A stretch of DNA of 64,000 nt from positions 89,078,462-89,142,461 of the forward strand of contig NC_084834.1 in assembly GCF_033115175.1 (NCBI RefSeq), given 5' to 3'. Source of the stretch: Lepus europaeus. Its lineage: Eukaryota > Chordata > Mammalia > Lagomorpha > Leporidae. Every line of letters starts with the position of its first letter. Position 1 is the first letter of the stretch. Below, piece after piece: positions 36,493 through 47,034 of this stretch. The position numbers and the translations under genes are program-made. Under the pieces are notes generated by a model. The model made no database searches, had not been told where the DNA came from, and worked only from the letters and a program-made list of their open reading frames with translations.

Positions 36493-36729
36493 CACACATA
36501 GAATGCATAACACCAGAGCAAAAACTAGTGTGAACTAAGCACTTAGTCTGATAATGATGTGTCAGTGTTGGTTCATCACTTGTAACAAATGAATCACACT
36601 GACTTGGGAAGTTGATGGTGGGTGAAATGTGTGTGTATAGGAAGAGGTAGTTTATGGGAACTCTGTACTTCTGTACTTTCTCCTTAACTTTTCTGTGAAT
36701 CTAAAACTGTTTTTTAAAATAAAGCCTAT

Positions 36730-37061
36730 TAGGGGTTGGCATTGTGGTGCAGCAGGTTGGGTTAAGCCACTGCCTGCAGAACCAGCTTCCCATATGGCGC
36801 CAGTTTGTGTCCCGACCACTCCAGTTCTCATCCAGCTGCCTTCTTAATGGTCTGGGAAAGCAGTGGGAGATAGCCCAAGTATTCGGGCCCCTGTACCCAC
36901 AAGGGAGACTTGGAGGAAGCTCCTAGCTCCTGGCTTTCAGCTGGCCTAGCCCTGGCTGTGATGGCCACTTGGGGAGTGCACCAGTGGATGGAAGACCTTT
37001 CTCTCTGTCGCTATAACTCTGCCTTTCAAATAAAACTCTTTTATTAAAAAAAAAAAAAAGA
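36730..37061 (+). mobile_element. CSINE
   Basis: It starts AGGGGTTGGCATTGTGG and ends CTTTCAAATAAAACTCTTTTATT plus an A-run. Confidence 0.92.
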
Positions 37062-37612
37062 GGAGAGTTGGGGGGTGGGAAGGGATTAGACAATCAGTTT
37101 AAAAGGCTCATTCTGTCAGATTTGATCACTTTATATAACATTTTTCAGTTTATGAATTCTACAAGTTGGTGAATAACCACTTTTCCATTAGGTCCTTACA
37201 TAAGAAAATCTTCCCAGTCAATTCACCTAACTCAAAGCACTCAGAGAATCAGTATGATTTTCTACTGCACTGTGATCATGAAGAAGGGCAGAGCAGATCA
37301 GAGGGCTGAGCTGCGATGCTGGCAGGCCAGACGCTACCTCCAATGCTGGGCTGAGAGTCAGCCAAAGATACCTGACAGGCTTCAAAAGTCAGGAAAAGCA
37401 GACTGAAAAACCTGGACTTGTGACTGTGTTTTTAAAAAATACTCAGGCCTCAGTTTAGTTTCATCTAATCGTGATGCTGATGAAAATTCATCCTATCTTT
37501 CATGTGCAATAACTCCTTTGTGCAAGCTACCTCACTGCACAGCCAACTTGATTGACAGTTCTCAAATTCCAGAATCTCTGTGGCTGTAGAATTAGGACAG
37601 TCCCCATCTTCT
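37062..37612. other. Unassigned sequence
   Basis: No recognised gene or repeat. Confidence 0.4.
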
Positions 37613-38066
37613 TAGGAGGGTTTTTCGAAAGTTCATGGAAAAAACAGAATCAAAATGTTTGTTTTAATTTAAAAATTTTTAATTAACATTTTTACTTAAA
37701 AATGAAATAAATGCACAGTTTTTTCATATACATTTTCTTCCTATCTCTTTTATTATTATTTATTTGGAAGGAAGAGAGAGAGAGGAGGATATCTTCCTTC
37801 TGTTGGTTCACTCCCCAGATGCCCACAACAGCCATGGCTGGATCAGGCTAAAGCCAGGAGCCGAGAACTCAATCCAGGTCTCCCATGTGGATGGCAGGGA
37901 CCCAAGCACTTGAGCCATCACTGCTGCCTCCCAGGACCCACAGTAACAGGAAGCTGGAACCAGAAGCTGAGCCAGGACTTGAATCCATGCCCCAAACAGC
38001 ATCTTAGCACTGTGCCAAACACTCCTCATAATACATTTGCCATGAACTCTTTGAAGACCCCGTATA
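37613..38066 (+). mobile_element. Mariner-derived MITE, split by a SINE
   Basis: The left end reads TTTTTCGAAAGTTCATGG. The right end reads CCATGAACTCTTTGAAGACC, its complement-like partner. The SINE lies at 37748-38022. Confidence 0.65.
37748..38022 (-). mobile_element. Old CSINE within a MITE
   Basis: TTATTATTTATTTGGAAGG opens it and GCACTGTGCCAAACAC closes it. Confidence 0.8.
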
Positions 38067-38559
38067 GGGAAAGACTCCTTTTGTTCATTTCCTCTTTCAC
38101 TAGTGACTATTTCCCTGATAAAATCTGACAGGTCAGTGAAAACACACACAGAGTAAAACACCTTTTGATGATCATTTTGAGAATCTCTTCAGTTGTTTTC
38201 TATGTACTAGCCTAAACATGGCATATACAATTACAGAGGATCACACATTTCAAGGCTGTCAACTTGTTGCCTTAATTTTTATCCATTTCCAGGAGTACAA
38301 GGCTTTTAAGATCATGTTAATACCATGGAAAATTCCATTCATAATTTTCATTTAATTAATTGGAAAAGGATATGACTAATGGCTGGTAGACTTTTGAATG
38401 AAAAAAAAAGTCATACTGCTACAATAGAGAAACCCTTTCAGTCACAGGAACTAGCTAAGAAATAGAAAGAGGACTGGAAGTATTTTTCCAGAAAAAAAAA
38501 GACCCTGTTACACTAATAGAAGACCCCACTGGGTATTTATAACATTCAAGATCATTCTA
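38067..38559. other. Unassigned sequence
   Basis: AT-rich, with nothing recognised. Confidence 0.4.
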
Positions 38560-38720
38560 GATCAGAGTTTCTCCTCGTTGGCATTATTAACGTTTTAAGT
38601 CAGATAATTTTTTGTCATGAGTGCCTATCTGGTCTAGTCTGGAAAGATTGCTTAGCTGCTAGCATTCCTGGTCTGTACCTAGGAGCACCACCCCACTGGA
38701 ACAATCAAAAATGTCTCCAG

Positions 38721-39036
38721 GCCGGCGCCGCGGCTCAACAGGCTAATCCTCCGCCTTGCGGCGCCAGCACACCGGGTTCTAGTCCCGGTCAGGGCGCCGG
38801 ATTCTATCCCAGTTGCCCCTCTTCCAGGCCAGCTCTCTGCTGTGGCCTGGGAAGGCAGTGGAGGATGGCCCAAGTGCTTGGGCCCTGCACCCGCATGGGA
38901 GACCAGGAGAAGCACCTGGCTCCTGGCTTCGGATCAGCGCGATGTGCCATTGGAGGGTGAACCAATGGCAAAGGAAGACCTTTCTCTCTGTCTCTCTCTC
39001 TCTCACTATCCACTCTGCCTGTCAAAAAAAAAAAAA
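38721..39036 (+). mobile_element. CSINE, young poly(A) form, in MER20
   Basis: It starts GCCGGCGCCGCGGCTC. GTCTCCAG (38713-38720) repeats at 39037-39044. About 20-30 bp shorter than usual in the middle, near 38945. Confidence 0.94.
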
Positions 39037-39044
39037 GTCTCCAG

Positions 39045-39349
39045 GAGCCAGCATGACATAGCAGGTAAAGCCGATGCCTGCAATGCTGGCATCCCATATG
39101 GTCACCAATTTGAGTCCCAGATGTTTCTGATCCAGCTCCCTGCTAATGCCCCTGGGAAAGTGGTGGAAGATTGGCCAAGTGCTGGGGGGAGACCCAGAAG
39201 AAACTCCTGGCTCCTGGCTTGGGCCTTGCCCAGCTCTGGCCATTGCAGCCATTTGCAGAGTGAACCAGCAGATGGAAGATCTCTCACTGCGTCTCTCCTT
39301 CTCTCTATATAACTCTTTCAAATAAATAAACAAATCTATTAAAAAAAAA
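39045..39349 (+). mobile_element. CSINE abutting the previous copy
   Basis: It starts GAGCCAGCATGACATAGC and ends AAATAAATAAACAAATCT with an A-run. A third GTCTCCA lies at 39350-39356. Confidence 0.92.
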
Positions 39350-39404
39350 GTCTCCACACCTTGCCAAATATGCCAGAGGCCAAAATCATCCTACTTTGAA
39401 GACT

Positions 39405-39595
39405 ACTATTCTACAGTCTTGTTACTAAAAGTACAGTCTGAAAAGCAACAGAATCACACAAAACCTTTTAAGAAATAAGAATTTCAAGACTGCTATTCAG
39501 TATTATCCCAGTCACACTGAATCACAATCTACATTTTAACAAGATTCCAGGTGATTCATATGCATGTTCAAGTTGGGGAAGCATTGTCCTAAGAT
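39405..39595 (+). mobile_element. MER5A-like hAT transposon
   Basis: AGCAACAGAATCACAC, then ACTGAATCACAATCTAC, then ATTTTAACAAGATTCCAGG and GTGATTCATATGCATG are in MER5A order. Confidence 0.7.
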
Positions 39596-39792
39596 GGATC
39601 CATTTATCCATTAGCAGCAGGATAATGGGGAAGAAAGAAGTATGGGAGTCAAAAAGATGGAAAAAGGAGTAAAAGAAAGAGATAAAAGTCAAGAAACTGG
39701 TTAAAGTTGAAGACACACAAAACTTAAAATCAAGCATGTATAATTTTTCCTCTTGTGAAATTTTTGACGTTGATTAAATCATTGATGCTTTT

Positions 39793-40124
39793 TTTTTAAA
39801 AAAAGATTTTATGTATTTATTTGAGAGGTAGAGTTACAGACAGTAAGAGAGAGAGAGAGAGAGAGAGGTCTTTCTTCCGTTGGTTCACTTCCCAGATGGT
39901 AGCAACAGCCAGAGTTGTGTGATCTGAAGCCAGGAGCCAGGTGCTTCTTCCAGGTCTTGCATGTGGGTGCAGGGGCCTAAGCACTTGGGCCATCTTCTAC
40001 TGCTTTCCCAGGCCATAGCAGAGAGCTGGATTGGAAGAGGGGCAGCCAGGACTAGAACCAGTGCCCATATGGGATGCCGGCACTGCAGGCGGAGGATTAA
40101 CCTACTGCACCATGGCGCCGGCCC
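39793..40124 (-). mobile_element. CSINE within mariner copy 1
   Basis: CATTGATGCTTT target duplication at 39780-39791 and 40125-40136. Confidence 0.94.
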
Positions 40125-40830
40125 CATTGATGCTTTCTGAAAAGTTTATGGAGACAATGGCCCAAAGAACTCAGTGGTTTACAAATGGGAACCTATTTTA
40201 ACAAGGGACAATATGGTGTTGAAGATGCTGCCGACAGCAGCAGGCCATCCACATCAATTTTCAAGGGAAAAAAAAAGTTATTCTTGCTCACTTCCTGATT
40301 GAAAAGGACCAGTGGTAAAAAGCAGAAACAACAGCCAACACTGTAGGTGTGTCAGTTGGTTCAGTCCAATTCTGACTGAAAAATTTAAAAACAGCAAACT
40401 TTCTTCTTGAAGAGTGCCAAAAATATTGCACCCAGATCAGTCACAGACAAAAGCAGAGTTTTCAATGGAAGATCCTGAAGCATTTCTTGGGATACTTGGA
40501 ATAGGAGATGAAACATGACTTTAACCAGTACGAGTCTGATGACAAAGCACAATCAAAGCAGTGGCTATGGAGAGCTGAAAGTGGTCCAGTCAAAGCAAGG
40601 GCAGGCTGGTCAAGAGTGAAGGCTATGCATCTGTTTTGGGGGATACTCAATGCATTTTGCTTATTAACTTTTTGGAGGGCCAAAGAATCATAACACCTGC
40701 TTTTTAGGGAAGAATTTGGGAAAGTGAGATAAAGTTTTAGCAGAAAACTACCTGGGAAACCCACACCAGGGAGTCCTGCCTCAGCATGACCATGCTTCTG
40801 ACTTTTCCTCTGATCAGACAAAGGCAATTT

Positions 40831-41183
40831 GGGGGCCGGCACAATGGAACAGCGGGTTAATGCCCTGGCCTAAAGTGCCAGCATCCCATATGGGCACCAG
40901 TTCAAGACCCGGCTGCTCCACTTCCAATCCAGCTCTCTGCTATGGCCTGGGAAAGCAGTAGAAGACGGCCCAAGTCCTTGGGCCCCTGCACCCGCGTGGG
41001 AGACCTGGAAGAAACTCCTGGCTCCTGGCTTCAGATCGGAGCAGCTCCAGCCATTGCAGCCATTTAGGGAGTGAACCATTGGATGGTAGACTCTCTCTCT
41101 TCTCTCTCTTTTTCTCTCTCTCTGCCTCTCCTCTCTCTGTGTAACTCTGACTTTCAAATAAATAAATAAATCTTTAAAAAAAA
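40831..41183 (+). mobile_element. CSINE within mariner copy 1, no target duplication
   Basis: It starts GGGGGCCGGCACAATGG and ends CAAATAAATAAATAAATCTTT. The mariner halves on its two sides do not overlap. Confidence 0.93.
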
Positions 41184-41574
41184 AGAGTCTTTAAATGGCT
41201 CTCATTTTTCTAAAGTTAATAATGCAAAAAAAGACTACATTGTCATGATTAAATTCCTAGGGCCTTCAGTTCTTTAAGGATGGGCAAATTGGTTGGTATC
41301 ATCACTTACATAAGTGTTCTGACCCTGTTGAAGGTTATGTTGAAAAAGAAAATTGATTTTTAAAATTTTTTTATCTTTTTAATTCCATTGTCCATGAACA
41401 TTTTAAGTGCCCTAGTAGTAGCGTGCAGCTCTACAATATTCACTCAAGTCTGTTATTCATTCTACTCTAAGCTGCTGTATAGTGCTGACAATTCATTACA
41501 GTCATCTCTGCCTAGCAAACTTCTATGTCCAACTTACAAAATTAACCTTTTAATTGCATGGATAAAAAAAAATT

Positions 41575-41745
41575 GAGCTCTCAGCCCTCTGCTCTCTTAG
41601 CTTAGCCACCCACCTGGGCTGCCCAGGTGTATTCTCTCCATTCAACCATGTAACTTTGTTCTCCCCCAGTCCGAGTGACTGGGCACTCTCTGTCCCTTCC
41701 GTTCTGATGGATGCCCTATCCCCAATAAAGCCTTATCACTTTGAA
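41575..41745 (+). mobile_element. Possible LTR 3' part (retroviral fossil)
   Basis: A compact block ending CCCCAATAAAGCCTTATCAC after a C/T-rich run resembles the R-U5 part of an LTR. Very short and broken. No internal region seen. Family unknown. Confidence 0.25.
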
Positions 41746-42054
41746 AAACAAAATTGAAAGAAGAGAAAATGGGTATCTTCTGGGGTTTTACTAAATAATC
41801 CCATGGCACTACATGACCCATACTGACACTCCTCCAACCCTTCCTTAGTACAAACGTTACCCTAATTATTTGTGTGCCTACCTTATACATACGTGCATCA
41901 ATAAACCTTAAATATAATATACAAAAGAATGCATACATATAAACCTACATTTTTATTCAACTTTATTCTATGCTGTTTATTCTCCATAAGCCTATACATT
42001 TCTTTAAAATAGGGAGAGTTTCTTACAAGCCTCCTTTTTATCCTCTGATCTGCA
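41746..42054. other. Unassigned sequence
   Basis: No gene or recognised repeat. Confidence 0.4.
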
Positions 42055-42180
42055 AGGGGAGTTCCAAAAGTTTGTGTGAAAATGAGATTAAAAGATAAAT
42101 GTATTTTGGTGCAAAAGTTATTAAATCCATGCACAGTTCTTTATTGACATATTTCACATGAGGTTTTTGAAGTAGCCTCA
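42055..42180 (-). mobile_element. Mariner-derived MITE
   Basis: GGGGAGTTCCAAAAGTTTGTG at one end and ATGAGGTTTTTGAAGTAGCC at the other, with GATTAAAAGATAAATGTATT in the middle. Confidence 0.65.
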
Positions 42181-43165
42181 CAACACTGAAAATATAAGAA
42201 GTGATCAATAATTATTCATTAAACTGAATCAATACTTTCAAAATAAAGTTTGCCTATGTCACTTATGAACTAATATTTATATTTTAAAACTACTTTATCA
42301 GAAAAAAATTTAAATAGAGAAACATTTAAAAGAACAATTCAACAGTATTTCAACCAGCTGAAGAAAATTTTGTTTTGTTTTTTAGTCATGTTTTTCCTAT
42401 ACCTAGGATTTTGGTTTAAAAACTAATGTTAATGATTGTACATACAACCATGTATTCTGCTTTCTTATAATCATTTCCTGAGTTGTTGTGTTTTTATTTT
42501 TAAAGCCACATAATGGTGCATGCCTGCCACATAGTGGGCATTTAAAAAATTAATGAACGATTGACAAATACTAAGAATGATTTTTAAAATATTTACTGTT
42601 TTAATAGGTAAGGAATGAAAACATCTTTGATATTTGAAGCTTGCATTACTTTGCTACTGAAAATACATTTTGTTTATTTTCTCTTGTGACTTATCAAATA
42701 TTTTGTCCATTGATCTATTGGAACCTTGATTTTAAAGAAATCATTGTAATTGCAGTTTAATAGCAGCATTTTTGTGACTTTTGTTCCTAAAATAAATGTC
42801 ATCAAATTAAAAAAAAAAAACATTAGCAAAATGATTTGTAATGAGACAAGAACAGGAAGAGATCATTGTTCAAACAGTGGATGATGCCATCTAGTGGGAA
42901 AACTTATTTTGACTTATATAAGCAGATTAAATGTTCCCAAATTTCAGTACCCCAATTGGTATGTATGGGATTTCGTCAAAATACGTTGTCTAGCTCCTCT
43001 TCTGCTTGGAGACTGGTGACTTGTTTTGTGTGTATGACAGTCCAAGAACTGTGTTTTGATGGTATCCCTATTGGAAACTATCAAAATTTCAGTTAATTGT
43101 CAATTTAGCAACCCAGAGAGACTGTGTTTTCCATTTTTACCAGAATTCTCACCAAGTTCACTAAG
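42181..43165. other. Unassigned sequence carrying a CTCF-like motif
   Basis: AT-rich. The motif at 42885 is the only feature picked out. The 76-aa frame at 42866-43096 has no support. Confidence 0.4.
42885..42898 (-). promoter_or_regulatory. CTCF-like motif
   Basis: The - strand reads CCCACTAGATGGCA, a close match to the CTCF core. It lies in DNA with no recognised repeat, about 4.3 kb upstream of PYURF. This is a motif match only. Confidence 0.4.
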
Positions 43166-43390
43166 TTTGTTGCTGATAGCATTCTTCAAATGTGTAGTCT
43201 GTGCCAGCTCCCATACTAACGGCTTCATCTGTATTGTTTTGTTCCGTCTGCTCAAAACTGAAAGGTCCATGGCCCTTCTTATCCTCTTACACGTGAGGAG
43301 ATTGAGGGGGAACGTTAGCTAACTTCCCCAAGGTTGCACAGTTCATACTGTAATTGAGCCTGGAACCTAACAGTGATTACGTGTGCCCCG
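43166..43390 (-). mobile_element. MIR SINE
   Basis: On the + strand, CTTATCCTCTTACACGTGAGG, then AACTTCCCCAAGGTTGCACAG and TTGAGCCTGGAACC follow the MIR complement. The 88-aa frame here overlaps it. Confidence 0.75.
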
Positions 43391-44500
43391 GCCTAGGTGA
43401 CAGGAAAGGTCATAGTCATGTGAACAGTGAAAAGGCACCGACATCTGAAGCAACAAGTCCAGTCCTGCAGGCTACGCTGTCACCTCCATTTAGTTAGGGA
43501 CAGCAAAACGAGTCCTGTTCCTCCGCTAAGGAGGGCTGCTCAGGGACATTTTGCTATGATACTTGGCAACCTCATACGCACATAGTTTGAACTATTTCAG
43601 TCACACATTCAGACGCTACTTAAACATTGGTTGTTGGTTTTTTGGTGTTATAAACACAAGGATGTTTTCAATACTTTTCCTCTCTGTTCTCCCCCAAATA
43701 CAAGGCAAAGTAAACCGATCTGCCTGAAACCTTCTATGTGGAGGCAAACTGACACTAATTTATTTATAAGTTGTTAGAAAACCCAGCTGATAGGGATCAG
43801 TCAGCCAGGCTGAAGCTAAGAAAATTCACTTGAAGCATGGGTGCCTGACCCTGCCCCACCAGGGCCAACAGCTGGGTCCATTCAGTGCCGGCTGAAGTCA
43901 AGATCTACTTCCCTCTACCTGAAACATATCCTAACGTTCACCTTCTCCCTCGGGGCCAAAGGATCAACTAACTTGAACTAAAAAATTAATTCCTGCTACT
44001 TCTTTAGTAGGAAACAGCATGCAGGTAACACAGGAACAACCCTAACAACTGTTCCATTCTCTAGTCCATTAGCAACGCTAATAATGAAAAGCTCTGAATG
44101 TCAATGATTCTCTGTCAGGGAGGGAGGGCTTAGCTACCACTGGCTTTTATTATCTCTTAAGTATCCACCAGCCCAGAGAAGTTTCCTTTTCAGTACTCTA
44201 TACAGTACCCAAGCCTTAAGAAATCTTATGAGCATCAAGTGATATTTTGGGTTCTTTTAAATAGGATGAACAAATAAGACAAACACTTTCCCAGTGACTA
44301 TTACATGGTTGAGTGGAGGAGAAAATCGAAAACACAAATTTGTATTTGTACCTGTATATCCCACACTCTCTCCCAGGAACTCAAGGTATGAAATGATAAA
44401 GCCAGCCAATAATCAGCAAAACAAAGGGGAAAAAAATTTATGCCTGACAATGAATCTTTGAGTATGTAGAACTAGAAAGAATAGATAAAACAAAAATAAC
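43391..44500. other. Unassigned intergenic sequence
   Basis: 1.1 kb with no recognised element. Confidence 0.4.
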
Positions 44501-44504
44501 AATA

Positions 44505-44705
44505 GATAACATGAATTTGCACACTTTTTAAGATGGTGACTGCATACACTATCACATTTAACTCCTACCTTGAGGGGAATTCACAAAATAGTTATAATTA
44601 TTAATCTTCCTGAATATGCAAGGAAGTGTTGTTAAGTCATTTGCTGGAATTATCCAGCTAGTAAACTCTGGACATAGAACCAAACTGTGGGGTGCCAAGA
44701 GCCAA
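44505..44705 (-). mobile_element. MIR SINE
   Basis: CTATCACATTTAACTCCTAC, then TTGTTAAGTCATTTGC and CCAGCTAGTAAACTCTGG follow the MIR complement. Confidence 0.65.
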
Positions 44706-44887
44706 AGTTCTCATCTAGTACACTATAAGAGAGAAACCAAACATGCCTCACTTCTATGGAGAGCTGGAGGCAAACCTGGGATCAAAAAGCCACTGTCCAG
44801 ATTGGCCATTTGTCTCACACACATCAGCCGATTACAGTTACTTAGATTCCTTGTGACCATCAAGCTCATATATAGAAGTAAGGGTTT

Positions 44888-45178
44888 GTTTTTAATTAAT
44901 TTATTTATTTGAAAGGCAGAGTTACAGAAAGGCAGAGGCAGAGAGAGAGGTCTTCCATTCGCTGGTTCATTCTCCAGATGGTTGTAACAGCTGCAGCTGT
45001 GCTGATCCGAAGCCAGGAGCCAGGAACTTCTTCCGGGTCTCCCACGTGAGTGCAGGGGCCCAACGACTTGAGCCATCTTCTAATGCTTTCCCAGGCCATA
45101 GAAGAGAGCTGGATCGGAAGTGGAGCAGCTGGGACTTGAACTGGCGTCCATATGGGATGCAGGCACAGCGCCAGCCCC
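44888..45178 (-). mobile_element. CSINE
   Basis: TTAATTTATTTATTTGAAAGG opens it and GGCACAGCGCCAGCCCC closes it. The 5' part is slightly shortened. Confidence 0.92.
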
Positions 45179-45214
45179 AGAAGGAAGTTATATATTATTC
45201 AGAAATTGAGTTCA

Positions 45215-45597
45215 GGGAATGGCACTGTGGCACAGTGGGTTAAGTGCCATTTATAGCATCCCATATGGTCGCCAGTTCAAGTCCTAGCTGCTCCACTCCA
45301 CTTTCGATCCAGCTCTCTGCTATGGCCTGGGAAAGCAGCAGAAGACAGCCCAAGTGCTTGGGCCCCTGCACCCACATGGGAGACCCGGATGAAGTTCCTG
45401 GCTTCCTGGATTCGACCTGGCCCACCCTTGGCTCTTGTGGCCATTTGGGGAGTGAACCCTCAGATAGAAGATCTCTTTGTCTCTCCCTCTCTCTCTTTCT
45501 CTCTGTAATTCTGACTTTCAAATAAATAAATAAATCTTAACCCAAAAAGTAAGGAAAATACTTTGAAACTATTTCTCTCTGTTAAAAAAAAAAAGAA
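45215..45597 (+). mobile_element. CSINE with extra 3' sequence
   Basis: The SINE proper ends AAATAAATAAATAAATCTTAA at 45540, but the exact 14-bp target duplication AGAAATTGAGTTCA (45201-45214) recurs only at 45598-45611. The 57 bp between, 45541-45597, are not SINE sequence and end in an A-run, so they seem to have been carried along. Confidence 0.93.
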
Positions 45598-45611
45598 AGA
45601 AATTGAGTTCA

Positions 45612-46212
45612 CAACAATTGTGTCACCTGCTGATACCTGCAGCAGCTGAAGTCTTTACTCTGACTCATTTCTACTTGAAAGCCCTAAAGTTTCCAAAGCA
45701 CCTGGTGTCTTTCAAAGTTGTTTTCCATCACATTCCAGGCAAGAGATGCAATCACTGGCCACCCTGAACTGGCCAAACCCTAGCACAAAAATGACATCTA
45801 CACAGGGATTGCCCAAGACAGGTTCAAAGGTCGCTGTTTGCTTCATTTAGTGCTAAGACCTCCACCCCAGTAGGAGCTTAAAGCTCATACCGTAACAAGC
45901 AATGTACGTAAGAGCATGCTTCCAAACGGTGCAAGCACAGGCTTATACCCCACGGTGTGTAACCACAAAACATCTCCTCTTGAATATTCATTCCCCACCC
46001 CAAATCAGAGGTACCTGCCTTCCTTGCGTGGGGAGCCACAGCTTTTGAAATGATTCCCCGTGGTCTCTTTTGCTACACACACAGAGATTATTCTGCATAA
46101 CTCCTCCTAGTGCAGCTTCTGATTCCCACTCATCAGGAAGTGAACCCACTTTGGGTAGGTAACAGCTGGCCCCACTGCAAGGGTCCTAAGCCCTTCCTTT
46201 CAGGTTAAGTGT
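45612..46212. other. Unassigned sequence upstream of PYURF
   Basis: No recognised repeat or gene in 600 bp. This is one of the longer repeat-free stretches near the promoter. Confidence 0.45.
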
Positions 46213-46482
46213 TGCTTTTTAAATTAATTTATTAATTAATTTTCATTTTATTTGAAAGGCAGAGAGACAGAGACAGATCTTCCATCCTTTGTTTCAATTC
46301 CCAAATGCCAACAACCAGAACTGGGCCAGGCTGAAGCCAATAGGCTGGAACTCCATCTGACTCTCCCATGTGGGTGGCAGGGACCCGTCATCTGCTACCT
46401 GTTAACGTGCATTTGCAGGAGGCTAGAACTGGAAACTGAGTTGGGACTTGAACCCAGGCCCTTAAATATGGGGATGCAGGAG
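46213..46482 (-). mobile_element. Old CSINE split by a younger one
   Basis: TTTTATTTGAAAGGCAGAGAG opens it. The body breaks at GGGGATGCAGGAG and resumes at 46836-46857 with TCCCACGTGCCAAATGCCAG. Confidence 0.82.
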
Positions 46483-46817
46483 GAGCCCGGCGCTGTGGTG
46501 CAGTGGGTTAATGCCGGGCCTGAACCGCCAGCATCCCATATGAGCGCCGGTTCTAGTCCTGGCTGCTCCTCTTCCAACTCTGCTCTCTGCTATGGCCTGG
46601 AAAAGCAGTGAAAGATGGCTCAAGTCCCTGGGCCCCTGCACCCACGTGGAAGACCTGGAAGAGGCTCCTGGCTTCGGATTGGCACAACTCCGGCCATTGC
46701 AGCCATCTGGGGAGTGAACCATTAGATGGAAGACATCTCTCTTGCCTCTCCTCTCTCTGTGAACCTCTAACTTTCAAATAAGTAAATAAATATTTAAAAT
46801 AATAATAATGATAATAA
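46483..46817 (+). mobile_element. CSINE nested in an older SINE
   Basis: Target duplication AAATATGGGGATGCAGGAG (46464-46482) and AAATATAGGATGCAGGAG (46818-46835). Confidence 0.95.
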
Positions 46818-47034
46818 AAATATAGGATGCAGGAGTCCCACGTGCCAAATGCCAGCCTCTTAAACTTTATTTTATGATAAAAAAGAGAAAGCCAAACAGG
46901 TTACAGAAACTAGAAAGTAAGGATTTACATCAAACCAATTAACTGTCAATACATCCAATGTGAGCGTCTTTGCAACCTCAGGTGGAGATAACACATAGCT
47001 CCAAGCTTAATACTGCGGACCCCACTTAAACCAC

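Larger units (their letters stand above)
35401..36729 (+). mobile_element. Old L1 3' fragment, split by two SINEs
   Basis: Blocks with AGTGGGCAAGAGATCTGAAT, then TACTGTATGATTACATTTAT, then GATAATGATGTGTCAGTG and a 3' end AAAACTGTTTTTTAAAATAA. SINEs at 35594-35906 and 36102-36492. Inactive remnant. Confidence 0.82.
38560..39404 (-). mobile_element. MER20 (hAT-Charlie), split by two SINEs
   Basis: Left part CAGAGTTTCTCCTCGTTGGC to AATCAAAAATGTCTCCAG. Right part CACCTTGCCAAATATGCC to GACTACTATT. The two SINEs at 38721-39036 and 39045-39349 account for the gap. Confidence 0.8.
39725..41414 (+). mobile_element. Mariner transposon (irritans-like), decayed, copy 1
   Basis: The transposase region is recognisable but full of stops and shifts. 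One short frame (40508-40693) still reads DDKAQSKQWLWRAESGPVKA, a known mariner block, and GGAGATGAAACATGACTTTA encodes the GDET-type motif. The right end is CATTGTCCATGAACATTTTAAG. It carries a SINE at 39793-40124, and another at 40831-41183 where about 100 bp of the transposase region are absent. Confidence 0.82.

Noticed and set aside
1-47000. HERC3 first exons on the - strand, expected from gene order
   Set aside because: No second CpG island and no HERC-like exon seen. HERC3 most likely starts beyond the left edge.
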